Source of the DNA: Butyrivibrio sp. NC2002 | Lineage (GTDB): Bacteria; Bacillota; Clostridia; Lachnospirales; Lachnospiraceae | Length of the DNA: 64,000 nt | Reading direction: 5' to 3' | NCBI RefSeq assembly: GCF_000702265.1 | Contig: NZ_JNKZ01000010.1 | Coordinates: 119,414-183,413, forward strand | Part shown: positions 1 to 9,281 of the stretch, in pieces | Layout of the letters: each line of letters begins with the position of its first letter | Position numbering within the stretch: position 1 is the first letter of the stretch | Notes under the pieces: generated by a model | Told to the model about the DNA's origin: nothing | The model's database searches: none | Seen by the model: the letters and a program-made list of their open reading frames with translations, nothing else | Translations under genes and position numbers: made by a program

Positions 1-37
1 TCAGAATATCTATAATAATTAGTAGATCTTTTTGTGC

Positions 38-961
38 TTAACCCTTAACTGAACCAACTGTAAGACCTTTAATAAAGTACTTCTGGAAGAACGGATATAC
101 TACCATGATAGGTCCTATAACTACTAAAACAGTTGCCATTGTTGCTGAATACTGCGGAATAGTACCGCCCATAGCTGCTCTTGCTGATGCAGGAACGTTT
201 GAGTTGTTAAGCAGGAACTCAATACTCTTCTGAATATTTATAAGAAGAAGCTGCAAAGGCTTTTTAGCATCAGAGTCAATGTAGAGCAGTGCATTCTGCC
301 AGTCATTCCAGTATGCTGTAGCCATCATGAAACCTACTGCTGCAAGTGAAGGCTTAAGAAGCGGAAGTGTGATCTGGAAGAAAGTTCTGTATTCTCCTGC
401 TCCGTCGATCTTGGCTGCTTCCATAAGCTCACCGGGAATGCTGTTGACTATATAAGTTCTTAATATGATTACGTTCATGGTTGATACGCACAGAGGCAAT
501 ATCAAAAGCCATAAGCTGTCTTTTAAATGGTAGTAACTTGTGAAGATGATATATCCTGAAAGTGTTCCACCATTGAAAAGCATGGGTATAAGCAGAAAGA
601 TTGATAAAAACTTTGAAAGATAAAAATCTTTTCTACTTATTGAGTAAGCAAACATACTCATGAACAAAAGTCCAAGGAATGTTCCGACTACAGTTACGAA
701 AATTGTTATGCCGTATGATCTTGCAAGCTGCTGTCCGTAACGAAGAACTGTTCCCATACCTGCAAATGACCACTGAAGCGGCCAGAACCTGAATCCGTTC
801 TGTGTTATGCTCTTTTCATCTGTAAAAGCTGCTACAAATGTAAGCTCTACAGGTAAAAATGCGAATAATGTATATGCCAGTAATATGATTGCCAGAATGA
901 TCTGACCTACAGTTACCTTTTCCTTCTTTGAAGGTTCAAGGTCTCTATTTCTCTTTGCCAT
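38..961 (-). CDS. ABC sugar transporter permease (CUT1, YtcP/AraQ type)
   Basis: A 307-residue inner-membrane permease of a carbohydrate ABC importer. Six hydrophobic segments are visible, starting near residue 18. The cytoplasmic EAA loop, around residues 178-200 (EAAKIDGAGEYRTFFQITLP), contacts the ATPase. The C-terminus ends in the KYFIKGLTVGSVKG-type tail usual for this subfamily. A GGGAGGA ribosome site lies 8 bases before the ATG. It follows the other permease by 24 bp, so the two form the heterodimeric channel. The binding protein is probably just beyond the left edge. The shared MsmK-type ATPase is not encoded here, as is common for CUT1 systems. Confidence 0.93.
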   Translation of the reverse strand: MAKRNRDLEPSKKEKVTVGQIILAIILLAYTLFAFLPVELTFVAAFTDEKSITQNGFRFWPLQWSFAGMGTVLRYGQQLARSYGITIFVTVVGTFLGLLFMSMFAYSISRKDFYLSKFLSIFLLIPMLFNGGTLSGYIIFTSYYHLKDSLWLLILPLCVSTMNVIILRTYIVNSIPGELMEAAKIDGAGEYRTFFQITLPLLKPSLAAVGFMMATAYWNDWQNALLYIDSDAKKPLQLLLINIQKSIEFLLNNSNVPASARAAMGGTIPQYSATMATVLVVIGPIMVVYPFFQKYFIKGLTVGSVKG

Positions 962-985
962 CTTTATATCCTCCCAATACCTTAA

Positions 986-1891
986 TCAGAACAATGCGTT
1001 TTCCGGTGCAATCTTGCGAACAGAGAAGTTAGCAAGAAGCATTAGAAGCAGTCCAACAACTGACTGGAAGAATGATGTTGCTGCTACGAAACCAAAATTC
1101 GAATTCTTGAAAATAGCATTAAGTACATAAGCATCGATAACCTGAGTTGTGCTGTAAAGTGTACCGCTGTTTCTGGTTACCTGATAGAAAAGACCTGTAT
1201 CTGAATGCATTACTGTTCCTACTGAAAGAAGAAGCATAACGGTTATCATAGGAATAAGGGCAGGTATTGTGATGTGCCATATTTTCTGCCATGAGTTTGC
1301 ACCGTCGATGTCAGCCGCTTCATAAAGCTCTGAGTCAATACCTGAAAGGACTGACATATAAAGAACTGAGCCGTATCCTGTATCTTTCCAAATCTTTACA
1401 ACAAGAAGTATCCAGGGCCAAAGGCTTGCTGTTGAATAAAATCTTGTTGATGTTCCAAACATGTGGTTGATGATACCTGTGTCTGAACTAATGAATGCAT
1501 ATACTATAAACTGTACTGCTGCGTAAGAAATGAAGACCGGAATGATCATGATAGTCTGCATTGTCTTTGCCATATGCTTGAACACAAGTCTGTCGATCAT
1601 GATAGCAAGTGTCACATTGAGGAATGTTCCTACAATTGTGAAAAGCAGATAGTACAAAATTGTATTCTTTGTGATTGAAATGAATGTTGCCTTTGAAGCA
1701 ATCAGGAATTTGAAGTTATCAATTCCGTTCCAAGGGCTCTTCCAAATACCGTCTGCGTAGTTAAAGTTCTTGAATGCCATTACCAAACCTGCCATCGGTA
1801 CATACATGATAAAGAACAAAATCAAGAATACCGGCAAGGCCATAACTACGTGCGCCCTGTGTTTCCATGTGTTTTCCAAAAAACGTTTCAT
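986..1891 (-). CDS. ABC sugar transporter permease (CUT1, LplB type)
   Basis: A 301-residue permease, the partner of the next gene in the operon. It has a short basic N-terminus, six predicted membrane segments and the EAA loop (EAADIDGANSWQKIWHITIP, about residues 190-210). A GAGGAGAG ribosome site precedes the ATG. It lies 27 bp after the LacI-family gene, so regulator and transporter are probably co-transcribed. The likely substrate is cellobiose or a short beta-glucan oligomer, inferred only from the divergent cellobiose phosphorylase gene. Confidence 0.92.
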   Translation of the reverse strand: MKRFLENTWKHRAHVVMALPVFLILFFIMYVPMAGLVMAFKNFNYADGIWKSPWNGIDNFKFLIASKATFISITKNTILYYLLFTIVGTFLNVTLAIMIDRLVFKHMAKTMQTIMIIPVFISYAAVQFIVYAFISSDTGIINHMFGTSTRFYSTASLWPWILLVVKIWKDTGYGSVLYMSVLSGIDSELYEAADIDGANSWQKIWHITIPALIPMITVMLLLSVGTVMHSDTGLFYQVTRNSGTLYSTTQVIDAYVLNAIFKNSNFGFVAATSFFQSVVGLLLMLLANFSVRKIAPENALF

Positions 1892-1918
1892 AAACTCTCT
1901 CCTCGATTAGTTATATTT

Positions 1919-2944
1919 TCAAATAGTGCTGACCGTCTCCCCTTCGTTAAGATGCCCCGGAATATTGACCTGTTCGGTTAATGAAGTCTTTGGATTCTCT
2001 ATCGAATCTATAAGCTTCTCCGCTGCACGTCTTCCCAACATATCAGTGTCCTGAACTATTGTTGTAAGCTGCGGACTGTATTTCATTGCTATATCTATTC
2101 CGTCGTATCCGGCAATTGAGATATCCTCAGGAATCCTAAGTCCATGTTCCTTAAGGGAATTTATACCTCCAAATGCTGAAAAATCATCAGGATAGATAAT
2201 ACATGTTGGTCTATCATCTAAACTCAGAAGTTTATCTGTGGCCTCCTTAGCTGCCTCAGTGTCACGATAGTCAATTTCGTAAATATACTCGTCCGGAATA
2301 TCTATACCGTAATCAAGTGTTGTCTTATAAAAAGACTGTACTCGTGCCTTTGTAACTGCTGATTCAGCACCATGAATATATGCTATTTTTCTGTGCCCCT
2401 TTTCAATTATGTAAGTAACCAGCTCCTTCATGCCGTTTACGTTGTCAGAAACAATCGCCGATCTGTCGTTAAAAACATGGTCAATTGTTACTACAGGAAT
2501 ATTTCCTCTGACAAGTTCTTCAACTTCGGGGTTGTAGAAATCCACACAGGCAATCGCAACACCATCAAAATTTCTGTATCTTGCATGTGCCAGATATGAC
2601 ATATATCCTTGCGAACTTCTGTTGTTACTAATAAATGTAAGGTCGTATCCTCGCTCTTCTATCGTTTTCTTAAAGCTCTCTATAACTCTCGAAAAATAAC
2701 TATGTGTCAGTCCGCTCTGCATATCATCCATAAACAGTATTCCTATATTGTAGGTTCTGTTTGTTTTCAGAGCCTTGGCTGCGAAATTAGGAAAATACCC
2801 CATCTCTTCAGCCGTCTGGCGGACTAAATTTTTCGTTTCCTCGCCAATATCCGATTGATCATTTAAAGCCTTCGAAACCGTAGCGACAGATACGTTGCAC
2901 GCTGCTGCTATATCTTTTAATGAAACTGCTTTACGCGCTGCCAT
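1919..2944 (-). CDS. LacI-family transcriptional regulator
   Basis: A 341-residue repressor-type protein. The N-terminal helix-turn-helix (VSLKDIAAACNVSVATVSKA, residues 7-26) is followed by a periplasmic-binding-like sugar domain up to residue 330. An AAGGGGG ribosome site lies 5 bases before the ATG. It heads the minus-strand operon with two sugar permeases and is divergent from the GH94 phosphorylase, so it probably senses the imported oligosaccharide and controls both directions. The operator is not certain. The intergenic region holds an interrupted inverted repeat at 3013-3036 but no classic CG-centred LacI palindrome. Confidence 0.92.
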   Translation of the reverse strand: MAARKAVSLKDIAAACNVSVATVSKALNDQSDIGEETKNLVRQTAEEMGYFPNFAAKALKTNRTYNIGILFMDDMQSGLTHSYFSRVIESFKKTIEERGYDLTFISNNRSSQGYMSYLAHARYRNFDGVAIACVDFYNPEVEELVRGNIPVVTIDHVFNDRSAIVSDNVNGMKELVTYIIEKGHRKIAYIHGAESAVTKARVQSFYKTTLDYGIDIPDEYIYEIDYRDTEAAKEATDKLLSLDDRPTCIIYPDDFSAFGGINSLKEHGLRIPEDISIAGYDGIDIAMKYSPQLTTIVQDTDMLGRRAAEKLIDSIENPKTSLTEQVNIPGHLNEGETVSTI

Positions 2945-3012
2945 CTGTCCCCCTTATGGATTTTACTAAATCGTTTTCGTAACTCGAATATACATCACAT
3001 TTTCCATTAAAT

Positions 3013-3036
3013 CAAGATATGATTTTCATAATCTTG
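3013..3036. promoter_or_regulatory. Inverted repeat between lacI and GH94 gene
   Basis: CAAGAT-ATGA pairs with TCAT-A-ATCTTG around a TTT centre, with one bulged A. It lies about 70 bp upstream of the lacI start and about 150 bp upstream of the GH94 promoter. It is a candidate regulator site for the divergent region. The remaining bases of this roughly 320-bp gap are AT-rich without other obvious structure. Confidence 0.3.
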
Positions 3037-3186
3037 TGCAATTTGTATATTTTTGTAAAAAATACATAAATTTACGTGGTCGAAATTTTATATTTATCAC
3101 AAAAAAATCTAAAATCCGCTCTTAATCTAAAGTTTTGTTAAGCAGCAAGACGCAAATGCAGATAAATACTGAATTCTAATTTTCCC

Positions 3187-3215
3187 TTGAAATATCTGAA
3201 TCTATACAATATAAT
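3187..3215 (+). promoter_or_regulatory. Sigma-A type promoter of the GH94 gene
   Basis: TTGAAA at 3187-3192 and TATAAT at 3210-3215 are separated by 17 bp. The expected start point near 3222 leaves a leader of about 45 bases to the ATG at 3267. Confidence 0.7.
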
Positions 3216-3266
3216 CCATTGTAAGTTGATTTGCTTAATCGTTTAAGAATACATGGAGGATGTTCA

Positions 3267-5699
3267 ATGAAATACGGATTTTTTGATGATAAAAACCGCG
3301 AATATGTAATCACTACACCAAAGACTCCACTGCCCTGGATCAACTACCTCGGCAACAAGGATTTCTTTTCTTTAATATCCAATACATGTGGTGGTTATTC
3401 TTTCTATAAGGATGCAAAACTCCTTAGACTTACCAGATATCGTTATAACAATGTTCCTTACGATAACAATGGTAAATATTTATATATTAAGGATGGCGAG
3501 ACCGTATGGAATCCCGGCTGGCAGCCTGTTAAAACTGCCCTCGATGCATACGAATGCCGTCATGGTATCGGCTACAGCAAATTCACATCCAGGAAAAATG
3601 ATGTTGAAGCTGCAGTTCTTACCTTTGTTCCAATGAACGACACCTGCGAAATCTCTCATGTCAAGCTCACCAACACAGGCGCTTCAGAGAAAAAAATACA
3701 GCTTTTCTCTTATGTAGAATGGTGCCTTTGGAATGCAGATGACGATATGAAAAACTTCCAGAGAAACTTAAGTACCGGTGAAGTTGAGATTGTAGATTCA
3801 ACCATTTTCCATAAGACAGAGTACAGAGAGCGTAGAAATCACTATGCTATCTATTCAGTAAATTCCAAGGTTGATGCTATAGATACAAGCAGAGATGCAT
3901 TCCTTGGTGCATACAACGGCCCCGATCATCCCGATGCTGTATTTGCAGGTCAGCTGACAAATTCAGTAGCAAGTGGCTGGTCACCGGTTGCTGCACACCA
4001 GATTGACATTGTTCTTGCTCCCGGCGAGAGCAAAACATTCAACTTCATCCTCGGATATGTAGAAAATCCTGAAGATGACAAGTGGGAATCACATGGAATC
4101 ATCAACAAAAAGCGTGCAAATGAGATGATTGCAAGATATCAGTCAGATTCTGACGTTGAGAAGGCATTTGCTGAGCTCAATGCATATTGGGACAACCTCC
4201 TTTCAATCTACCACGTTGAATCTTCCAACGATAAGGTTGATCGCATGGTTAATATCTGGAATCAATATCAGTGCATGGTTACATTCAACATGTCCAGATC
4301 TGCTTCTTATTATGAATCCGGTATCGGTCGTGGAATGGGCTTTAGAGATTCATGTCAGGATCTTCTTGGCTTTGTACATCTTATTCCCGACAGAGCAAGA
4401 GAGAGAATTATTGATATCGCATCCACTCAGTTCCAGGATGGTAGCGCATATCACCAGTATCAGCCTCTTACCAAGAAAGGTAACTCAGATATTGGCTCAG
4501 GCTTCAACGATGATCCGCTTTGGCTCATTGCAGGAACAAGCGCATATATCCGTGAAACAGGCGATATGACTATTCTTGATGAGCAGGTTCCTTTCGACAA
4601 CGACATGAGCGTAGCTACACCTCTTATGAACCATTTAAAGAGAAGCTTTGATTATATCGTTAACCACAAAGGCCCTCACAATCTGCCTCTTATCGGTCGT
4701 GCAGACTGGAATGACTGCCTGAACCTTAACTGTTTCTCAGCTCATCCGGGTGAATCCTTCCAGACATTTGGTCCCAGCGAAGGTCCTGTTGCTGAATCCG
4801 TATTTATCGCAGGCATGTTTGTAAAATATGGCGAAGAATATGCTCAGCTTTGCGAACTTAAGGGCGATGATGCAGAGGCTGCACGCGCAAGAGATGAAGT
4901 AAAGAAGATGTACGATGCTGTTTGCACTGCAGGTTGGGACGGCGAATGGTTTGTACGTGCTTATGATGCAAATTCAAAGAAGGTCGGCTCTCACGAGTGT
5001 AAAGAAGGTCAGATCTACATCGAGCCTCAGGGCTTCTGCGTACTTGCAGGAATCGGTGTTAAGGAAGGCCTTGCAGAAAAAGCTCTCAAGAGCGTAAAAG
5101 AAAAGCTTGATACAAAATACGGCATAATGATCCTTCAGCCCGCTTACACAGAGTATCATCTAGAGCTCGGTGAAGTAAGTTCATATCCGCCGGGATACAA
5201 GGAAAATGCAGGTATTTTCTGCCACAACAATCCTTGGGTATCCATCGCTGAAACTGTACTTGGACATGGCGACAGAGCATTTGAGATATATCAAAAGACC
5301 TGCCCTGCTTATGTTGAGGAAATCAGTGACATTCATTGCACTGAGCCTTATGTATATTCACAGATGGTAGCCGGAAAAGATGCTAAGTTCTTCGGACAGG
5401 GCAAAAACAGCTGGCTTACCGGAACTGCAGCTTGGACATTTGTTAATATTTCTCAGTATATCCTGGGAATTTATCCTACACATAAGGGACTTTCAGTTGA
5501 TCCCTGTGTACCTGCTTCTTTTGGAGATTTCAAGATTACAAGAAAGTACAGAGGTGCTACTTACAACATCTCAGTTAAGACAAACGGTGTTGAAAAGGGC
5601 ATCAAGAAGCTCATTGTAAATGGCAAAGAAATCGACGGATGCGTAATTCCTTACGATGCTTCCGTAAAAGAATATCAGGTTGAAGCAATAATGGGTTAA
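3267..5699 (+). CDS. GH94 cellobiose phosphorylase family enzyme
   Basis: About 810 residues, the usual length for the family. It phosphorolyses a beta-1,4-glucosyl disaccharide (cellobiose type) to glucose 1-phosphate and free glucose in the cytoplasm, saving ATP. The general-acid motif [10 protein letters not shown] is present, with the catalytic Asp at about residue 483. The C-terminal (alpha/alpha)6 barrel and final beta-domain are complete. An upstream in-frame ATG at 3231 exists, but GGAGGA at 3255-3260 sits 6 bases before the ATG at 3267, so that start is chosen. It is divergent from the LacI and permease operon, which fits uptake followed by intracellular phosphorolysis. Exact disaccharide specificity cannot be read from the sequence. 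Confidence 0.9.
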   Translation: MKYGFFDDKNREYVITTPKTPLPWINYLGNKDFFSLISNTCGGYSFYKDAKLLRLTRYRYNNVPYDNNGKYLYIKDGETVWNPGWQPVKTALDAYECRHGIGYSKFTSRKNDVEAAVLTFVPMNDTCEISHVKLTNTGASEKKIQLFSYVEWCLWNADDDMKNFQRNLSTGEVEIVDSTIFHKTEYRERRNHYAIYSVNSKVDAIDTSRDAFLGAYNGPDHPDAVFAGQLTNSVASGWSPVAAHQIDIVLAPGESKTFNFILGYVENPEDDKWESHGIINKKRANEMIARYQSDSDVEKAFAELNAYWDNLLSIYHVESSNDKVDRMVNIWNQYQCMVTFNMSRSASYYESGIGRGMGFRDSCQDLLGFVHLIPDRARERIIDIASTQFQDGSAYHQYQPLTKKGNSDIGSGFNDDPLWLIAGTSAYIRETGDMTILDEQVPFDNDMSVATPLMNHLKRSFDYIVNHKGPHNLPLIGRADWNDCLNLNCFSAHPGESFQTFGPSEGPVAESVFIAGMFVKYGEEYAQLCELKGDDAEAARARDEVKKMYDAVCTAGWDGEWFVRAYDANSKKVGSHECKEGQIYIEPQGFCVLAGIGVKEGLAEKALKSVKEKLDTKYGIMILQPAYTEYHLELGEVSSYPPGYKENAGIFCHNNPWVSIAETVLGHGDRAFEIYQKTCPAYVEEISDIHCTEPYVYSQMVAGKDAKFFGQGKNSWLTGTAAWTFVNISQYILGIYPTHKGLSVDPCVPASFGDFKITRKYRGATYNISVKTNGVEKGIKKLIVNGKEIDGCVIPYDASVKEYQVEAIMG

Positions 5700-5742
5700 T
5701 ACCAATAATTACTAAACCTTTTTCTATAATCCTTCCTATGTG

Positions 5743-5777
5743 AAAAGCTCCCGGTGTACCCCCACCGAGAGCTTTTT
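5743..5777 (+). terminator. Rho-independent terminator after GH94 gene
   Basis: The stem AAAAGCTC/GAGCTTTT is stacked on CGGTG/CACCG and followed by a T run. It lies 43 bp after the stop codon, between convergent genes. Confidence 0.85.
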
Positions 5778-5813
5778 AATTGTTTTTATCGTTTTGATTT
5801 AATATAACACATG

Positions 5814-6470
5814 TTATGCTTTCATGATAAATGCTTTTATCGTTTCAATCGTACTTCTTAGCTGATATTTGATAAGGAATACAGCATCATTGTATGCAGG
5901 ACTATCATGCTTCATCTTTTCAAGAATGGGACACAGATACTCCTGCGTCTCTTCTATGTAGTCGATCATCTTCTCATTTGAAAAAGCTAGTGCCATGAGC
6001 CCTATATTGTTACATCTGTCGAGAGCTTTGACAATTGATGCCGTTTCATCAGATGCTATCCCATCAAAGTATTTTTTCCTGTTTTCAGGTGTTCCGGTAT
6101 AGTCATCCGGTTTCGTCAACAGAAAGACTGAATGTTTTACCGGTTCTGAAAATGGCAGCTTTTCAGGTTTAACCCCGCAATCCTCGCAAACATCGTGAAG
6201 AAGGATCGTAGCAAGGACCTTGTCATCCTTAATTCCCATAGCATGCGCATGACAAGCCATCATTAAAGGATGGATTATGTATGGAATATGTTCATCAGAA
6301 AAATGACTGGTATGTCTTGACTGTCCTGAATGCTTATCACGCGCGTAATACAAAGCCTGATAAGTTTCCGTCAGGTTTTCCTCAATTGCATACCCCAATA
6401 GACGAGTGAACATGTGATCCTCGGAAAAAATCCTGTCTTTAAGGATCCATGCCGGTTTTTTTTCTCCCAT
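5814..6470 (-). CDS. HD-domain phosphohydrolase (RelA/SpoT-like HD fold)
   Basis: About 218 residues. It has YIIHPLMMACHAHAMGIKDD followed by LLHDVCEDCGV, which matches the His/HD/ED metal-binding pattern of SpoT-type HD domains, and a later ALDRCNN block in the position of the conserved D-R. No synthetase (RelA) domain is present, so this would be a stand-alone hydrolase, possibly of (p)ppGpp or a related nucleotide. The frame is open to 6536, but GGAG lies 7 bases before the ATG at 6470, which I take as the start. It is monocistronic, convergent with the GH94 gene. Confidence 0.75.
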   Translation of the reverse strand: MGEKKPAWILKDRIFSEDHMFTRLLGYAIEENLTETYQALYYARDKHSGQSRHTSHFSDEHIPYIIHPLMMACHAHAMGIKDDKVLATILLHDVCEDCGVKPEKLPFSEPVKHSVFLLTKPDDYTGTPENRKKYFDGIASDETASIVKALDRCNNIGLMALAFSNEKMIDYIEETQEYLCPILEKMKHDSPAYNDAVFLIKYQLRSTIETIKAFIMKA

Positions 6471-6578
6471 ATCGTTCTCCATAAACAATTTGACAAAAAG
6501 TCTCCGGTAAGCAAAGCTTAACATAAAAAACATCATTTGTTTAGAACGATATTTATTAAACTTTTATATAAAGATGAC

Positions 6579-6614
6579 TTCTTGCAGACGATTTCCTCTT
6601 TCGCCCGCAAGAAG
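6579..6614 (-). terminator. Hairpin C of a dispersed repeat, probable MATE terminator
   Basis: TTCTTGCAGAC and GCCCGCAAGAA form an imperfect 11-bp stem directly behind the stop codon of the MATE gene. The same hairpin (CTTGCGGGC, GATTTCCGC, GCCCGCAAG) recurs at 18620-18654 and 60065-60097, and its left arm at 37186-37200. Confidence 0.55.
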
Positions 6615-6624
6615 CCACAATTTC

Positions 6625-8088
6625 TCAAGTATTCTTAACGATGTTTCTAACCCATACACCCTTCTTTACAAGGATAAAACCGATCATGCTTTTGATTATT
6701 TCCAGGAAGCAGACTATGAAGTATACCCTAACGACAGGAAGCGTTGTGTAATACGCCAAAAAACGCGCTGCAGGAACATTTACGACCCATACAAAACAAC
6801 TGTCGAAGAAAAATGTTATAAGCGTCTTTCCGCCAGATCTAAGCGTAAAATATGACACATTTGCAAATGAATTGATCGGCATACAGAATGCAATTACATG
6901 AATAAGGCTTGTTGCAAGTACTCTTATCTCATCCTCCGTATTGTAGATCTGAGGAATAACAGGTGATACCAAATGCAGCAATGATCCCATTACAATGCAG
7001 CTTACAATGCTAAGTGTAGCCATTCTCCAGGAAGCCCTTCTTGCATTTACCAGTCTGTCTGCCCCAAGCTCCTGCCCTACTATAATTGCCGTTGAATTTC
7101 CAAGTGACAAAAATACCTCATTAAAAATCTGAGCAATAGTATTAGCTATATTCATAGCTGCGATCACTTCAATTCCCCTGACCGAATAACTTTGAAGAAG
7201 TGTTGCCTGTCCAAGGCTCCACAAAAACTCATTGGCAAGTAACGGAAGTGTTTTGGTAAGAATAGGCCAGACCATATTTGCAGGAATATTAAATCCATTA
7301 TATAGCCCTGTTAAAAACGCATATTTCACCTTGTTTTTATGTGATATGACAACCACAATGCCCATTTCAGCAAATCTCGAAATAACAGTTGCTATTGCAG
7401 CGCCCATTACTCCAAGCCTTGGAAATCCTAAATATCCGAATATAAGTAGTAAATTAAATACAAAATTAACTACCATGGCAGTCATACTTGCTACCATAGG
7501 CAAGGTTGTTTTTCCGGATTCTCTTAAAGTACCTGCATAAACTTGAGTGATTCCAAACGGAATAAGACTGATAAGCATTATTCTTAGATAGTTTTCCGCA
7601 AGATAAAGAGTCCTTTCTGCTTCGGCTACCGGTGTGTCGGATGCAATATACAGTCCAACCAGGCTTTTGCCAAAGATAAAGAAAATAGCGATATATATTG
7701 TGCATATTATCATTGCAATACACATTTTAAAGCGCATGGTGATCCTTACGCCCTCGAAATCGCCTTTTCCGAAAAACTGAGTTCCGTAGATTCCGGCACC
7801 TGCAAGTGCTCCCCAGACACAAAGCATAAATACAAACATAAGCTGATTTACAATTGCAACTGAAGACATAGCAAGCGTGCCTACCTGACCAACCATAACG
7901 TTATCAAGCAGACCAACTATATTTGACAATGTATTTTGTATGATCATAGGAATCACAACCATCGCAACCTTCCTGTAGAAAGAAGGTTCTCCGATTATGC
8001 ATTCCTTCAGCGAAAGTCTTACAGCTACTGCCTCTTTTGCTGTAAGTCCATATTCCTTTTGTTTATTCGTCTTTTCCCTGTAAGTCAT
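6625..8088 (-). CDS. MATE family multidrug/cation efflux protein
   Basis: A 487-residue protein with twelve predicted membrane segments in two halves. Each half has the MATE-type start (PMIIQNTLSNIVGLLDNVMVGQ in the first, about residues 48-69). It probably exports cationic drugs or metabolites using a Na+ or H+ gradient; the substrate is unknown. The start overlaps the end of the upstream small membrane-anchored gene by 26 bp, so the pair is probably translationally linked. A second MATE gene occurs at 53296 and is not a close duplicate. Confidence 0.9.
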   Translation of the reverse strand: MTYREKTNKQKEYGLTAKEAVAVRLSLKECIIGEPSFYRKVAMVVIPMIIQNTLSNIVGLLDNVMVGQVGTLAMSSVAIVNQLMFVFMLCVWGALAGAGIYGTQFFGKGDFEGVRITMRFKMCIAMIICTIYIAIFFIFGKSLVGLYIASDTPVAEAERTLYLAENYLRIMLISLIPFGITQVYAGTLRESGKTTLPMVASMTAMVVNFVFNLLLIFGYLGFPRLGVMGAAIATVISRFAEMGIVVVISHKNKVKYAFLTGLYNGFNIPANMVWPILTKTLPLLANEFLWSLGQATLLQSYSVRGIEVIAAMNIANTIAQIFNEVFLSLGNSTAIIVGQELGADRLVNARRASWRMATLSIVSCIVMGSLLHLVSPVIPQIYNTEDEIRVLATSLIHVIAFCMPINSFANVSYFTLRSGGKTLITFFFDSCFVWVVNVPAARFLAYYTTLPVVRVYFIVCFLEIIKSMIGFILVKKGVWVRNIVKNT

Positions 8089-8512
8089 TTGAATATTTCT
8101 CTATAATATCTGTCAGATCAGAATAGTCCTCCTCTGAGAGCTTATCCTGAGCGTATTCCAATAATCCTTCAGTATCATTATCCTCAACATATTCCTTAAC
8201 ATCAGAAACGGAATCTATTGACAGGTTATCACTTATTATTTCAGTGATCTTATCTTTATCTTCTTCTGTAACCGACTCAATAACATTCTTAACATCATCA
8301 TCTGCAGTATTAACATATTGATCCAAAGCCTCGTCGATTACCTTCTCAACTATTTTCTTTTTTGCTTCTTCTACTAAACTTTCTGTGCTTTTTACTTCCT
8401 TCTGTGGTGTAGGTTCATTAGTATTATTCTGGCTCTTTTTGTAGAAAAGAAAAATTCCACCTATTGCCAGTACTACTACAAGTGTGATGATAGCATTTCT
8501 CATAATCTTCAT
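8063..8512 (-). CDS. Small membrane-anchored acidic protein, unknown function
   Basis: 149 residues. One N-terminal membrane segment (about residues 6-24, IITLVVVLAIGGIFLFY) is followed by a very acidic region rich in D, E, V and K with predicted helices, and no cysteines. A GAGGAG ribosome site is 8 bases before the ATG. The 3' end overlaps the MATE gene. I do not recognise a family. The sequence is consistent with an extracytoplasmic acidic domain tethered to the membrane. Confidence 0.7.
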   Translation of the reverse strand: MKIMRNAIITLVVVLAIGGIFLFYKKSQNNTNEPTPQKEVKSTESLVEEAKKKIVEKVIDEALDQYVNTADDDVKNVIESVTEEDKDKITEIISDNLSIDSVSDVKEYVEDNDTEGLLEYAQDKLSEEDYSDLTDIIEKYSNDLQGKDE

Positions 8513-8540
8513 TGTCCAAACTCCTCTGATTTATAAATGA

Positions 8541-8572
8541 AAAAACCCCGGAATGCTTTCGCACTCCGGGGC
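8541..8572 (-). terminator. Terminator of the HU gene
   Basis: CCCCGGAATGC/GCACTCCGGGG-type stem, read on the minus strand and followed by a T run. It lies 16 bp behind the HU stop codon. Confidence 0.88.
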
Positions 8573-8587
8573 TGCATTTTGTCTTAA

Positions 8588-8866
8588 TTATTTCTTGTTT
8601 ACAAGATCCTTAAGAGCTTTTCCGGGCTTAAACTTAGGTGCGATTGAAGCAGGAATCTTGATTGAAGCGCCAGTCTGAGGGTTCTTACCTGTTCTAGCAG
8701 CTCTCTTTGTTGTCTCAAATGTGCCGAAGCCAACAAGCTGTACCTTATCCTTTTTCTTAAGTGTCTTGGAAACAACATCTACGAAAGCCTTTACAGCCTT
8801 CTCTGAATCCTTCTTTGAAAGGCCTGTTTCCTTTGCAATAGCTTCTACGAGTTCTGTTTTATTCAT
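8588..8866 (-). CDS. hup: DNA-binding protein HU
   Basis: 92 residues, full length for the HU family. It opens MNKTELVEAIAKETGLSK and contains the FGTFETTKRAARTGKNPQTG arm that wraps and bends DNA, with Pro near residue 65 for intercalation. It is a dimeric nucleoid protein. It stands alone with its own terminator. A further HU copy on a secondary replicon could help condense the AT-rich partition region or support initiation, but that is inference. Confidence 0.96.
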   Translation of the reverse strand: MNKTELVEAIAKETGLSKKDSEKAVKAFVDVVSKTLKKKDKVQLVGFGTFETTKRAARTGKNPQTGASIKIPASIAPKFKPGKALKDLVNKK

Positions 8867-9039
8867 TTTTAATTCCCCCTTTTAGGTTTTTTTATAAACT
8901 AAGGCAATTCTACCACTCATATATATATAAATCAACGATTTTATGCGCATTTTCGCGATTTTTTCATCAATTATTTGTATGAACGCCTCTTTTGATGATA
9001 AAATTATACAAAAGAACTATTCTTTAAGGGGGAATAAAT

Positions 9040-9198
9040 ATGGCTTCTAAGAACAACAATCCCAGTGAAAAGGAAGAATTGCCTGAAATTCCAACAGAGC
9101 CTAAGCAGAATGAAAAAGCAAAAAAACTGCTTGCAGCTCCTGATGAAGTTATAGCAATGGCTTTAAGAGACTTAATGAACAAGGACCGGGAAGAATAG
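9040..9198 (+). CDS. Small hypothetical protein (52 aa)
   Basis: A short gene with a strong AAGGGGGA ribosome site 7 bases before the ATG and a good terminator 34 bp after the stop. The product is polar: a Lys/Glu/Pro-rich N-terminal half and a helical C-terminal half (DEVIAMALRDLMNKDREE). It has no signal peptide and no recognised family. The translation and termination signals make it a believable gene despite its size. Confidence 0.6.
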   Translation: MASKNNNPSEKEELPEIPTEPKQNEKAKKLLAAPDEVIAMALRDLMNKDREE

Positions 9199-9231
9199 AG
9201 ACTGAAATAATTGTTGCGCGCTTTTTAGTTG

Positions 9232-9275
9232 ACACAACATGACATCATGATACATTGATGTCATGTTGTGTTTTT
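9232..9275 (+). terminator. Perfect 16-bp hairpin with T5
   Basis: ACACAACATGACATCA at 9232-9247 pairs perfectly with 9256-9271 and is followed by TTTTT. It works as the terminator of the 52-aa gene. The stem contains the CATGACATCA words found in the AT-rich partition region (16.2-16.8 kb) and in the hairpin at 32565-32614. Confidence 0.7.
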
Positions 9276-9281
9276 ACATAT

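Noticed and set aside
6574..6855. 93-residue plus-strand ORF
   Set aside because: Antisense to the end of the MATE gene and starts in hairpin C; a shadow frame.
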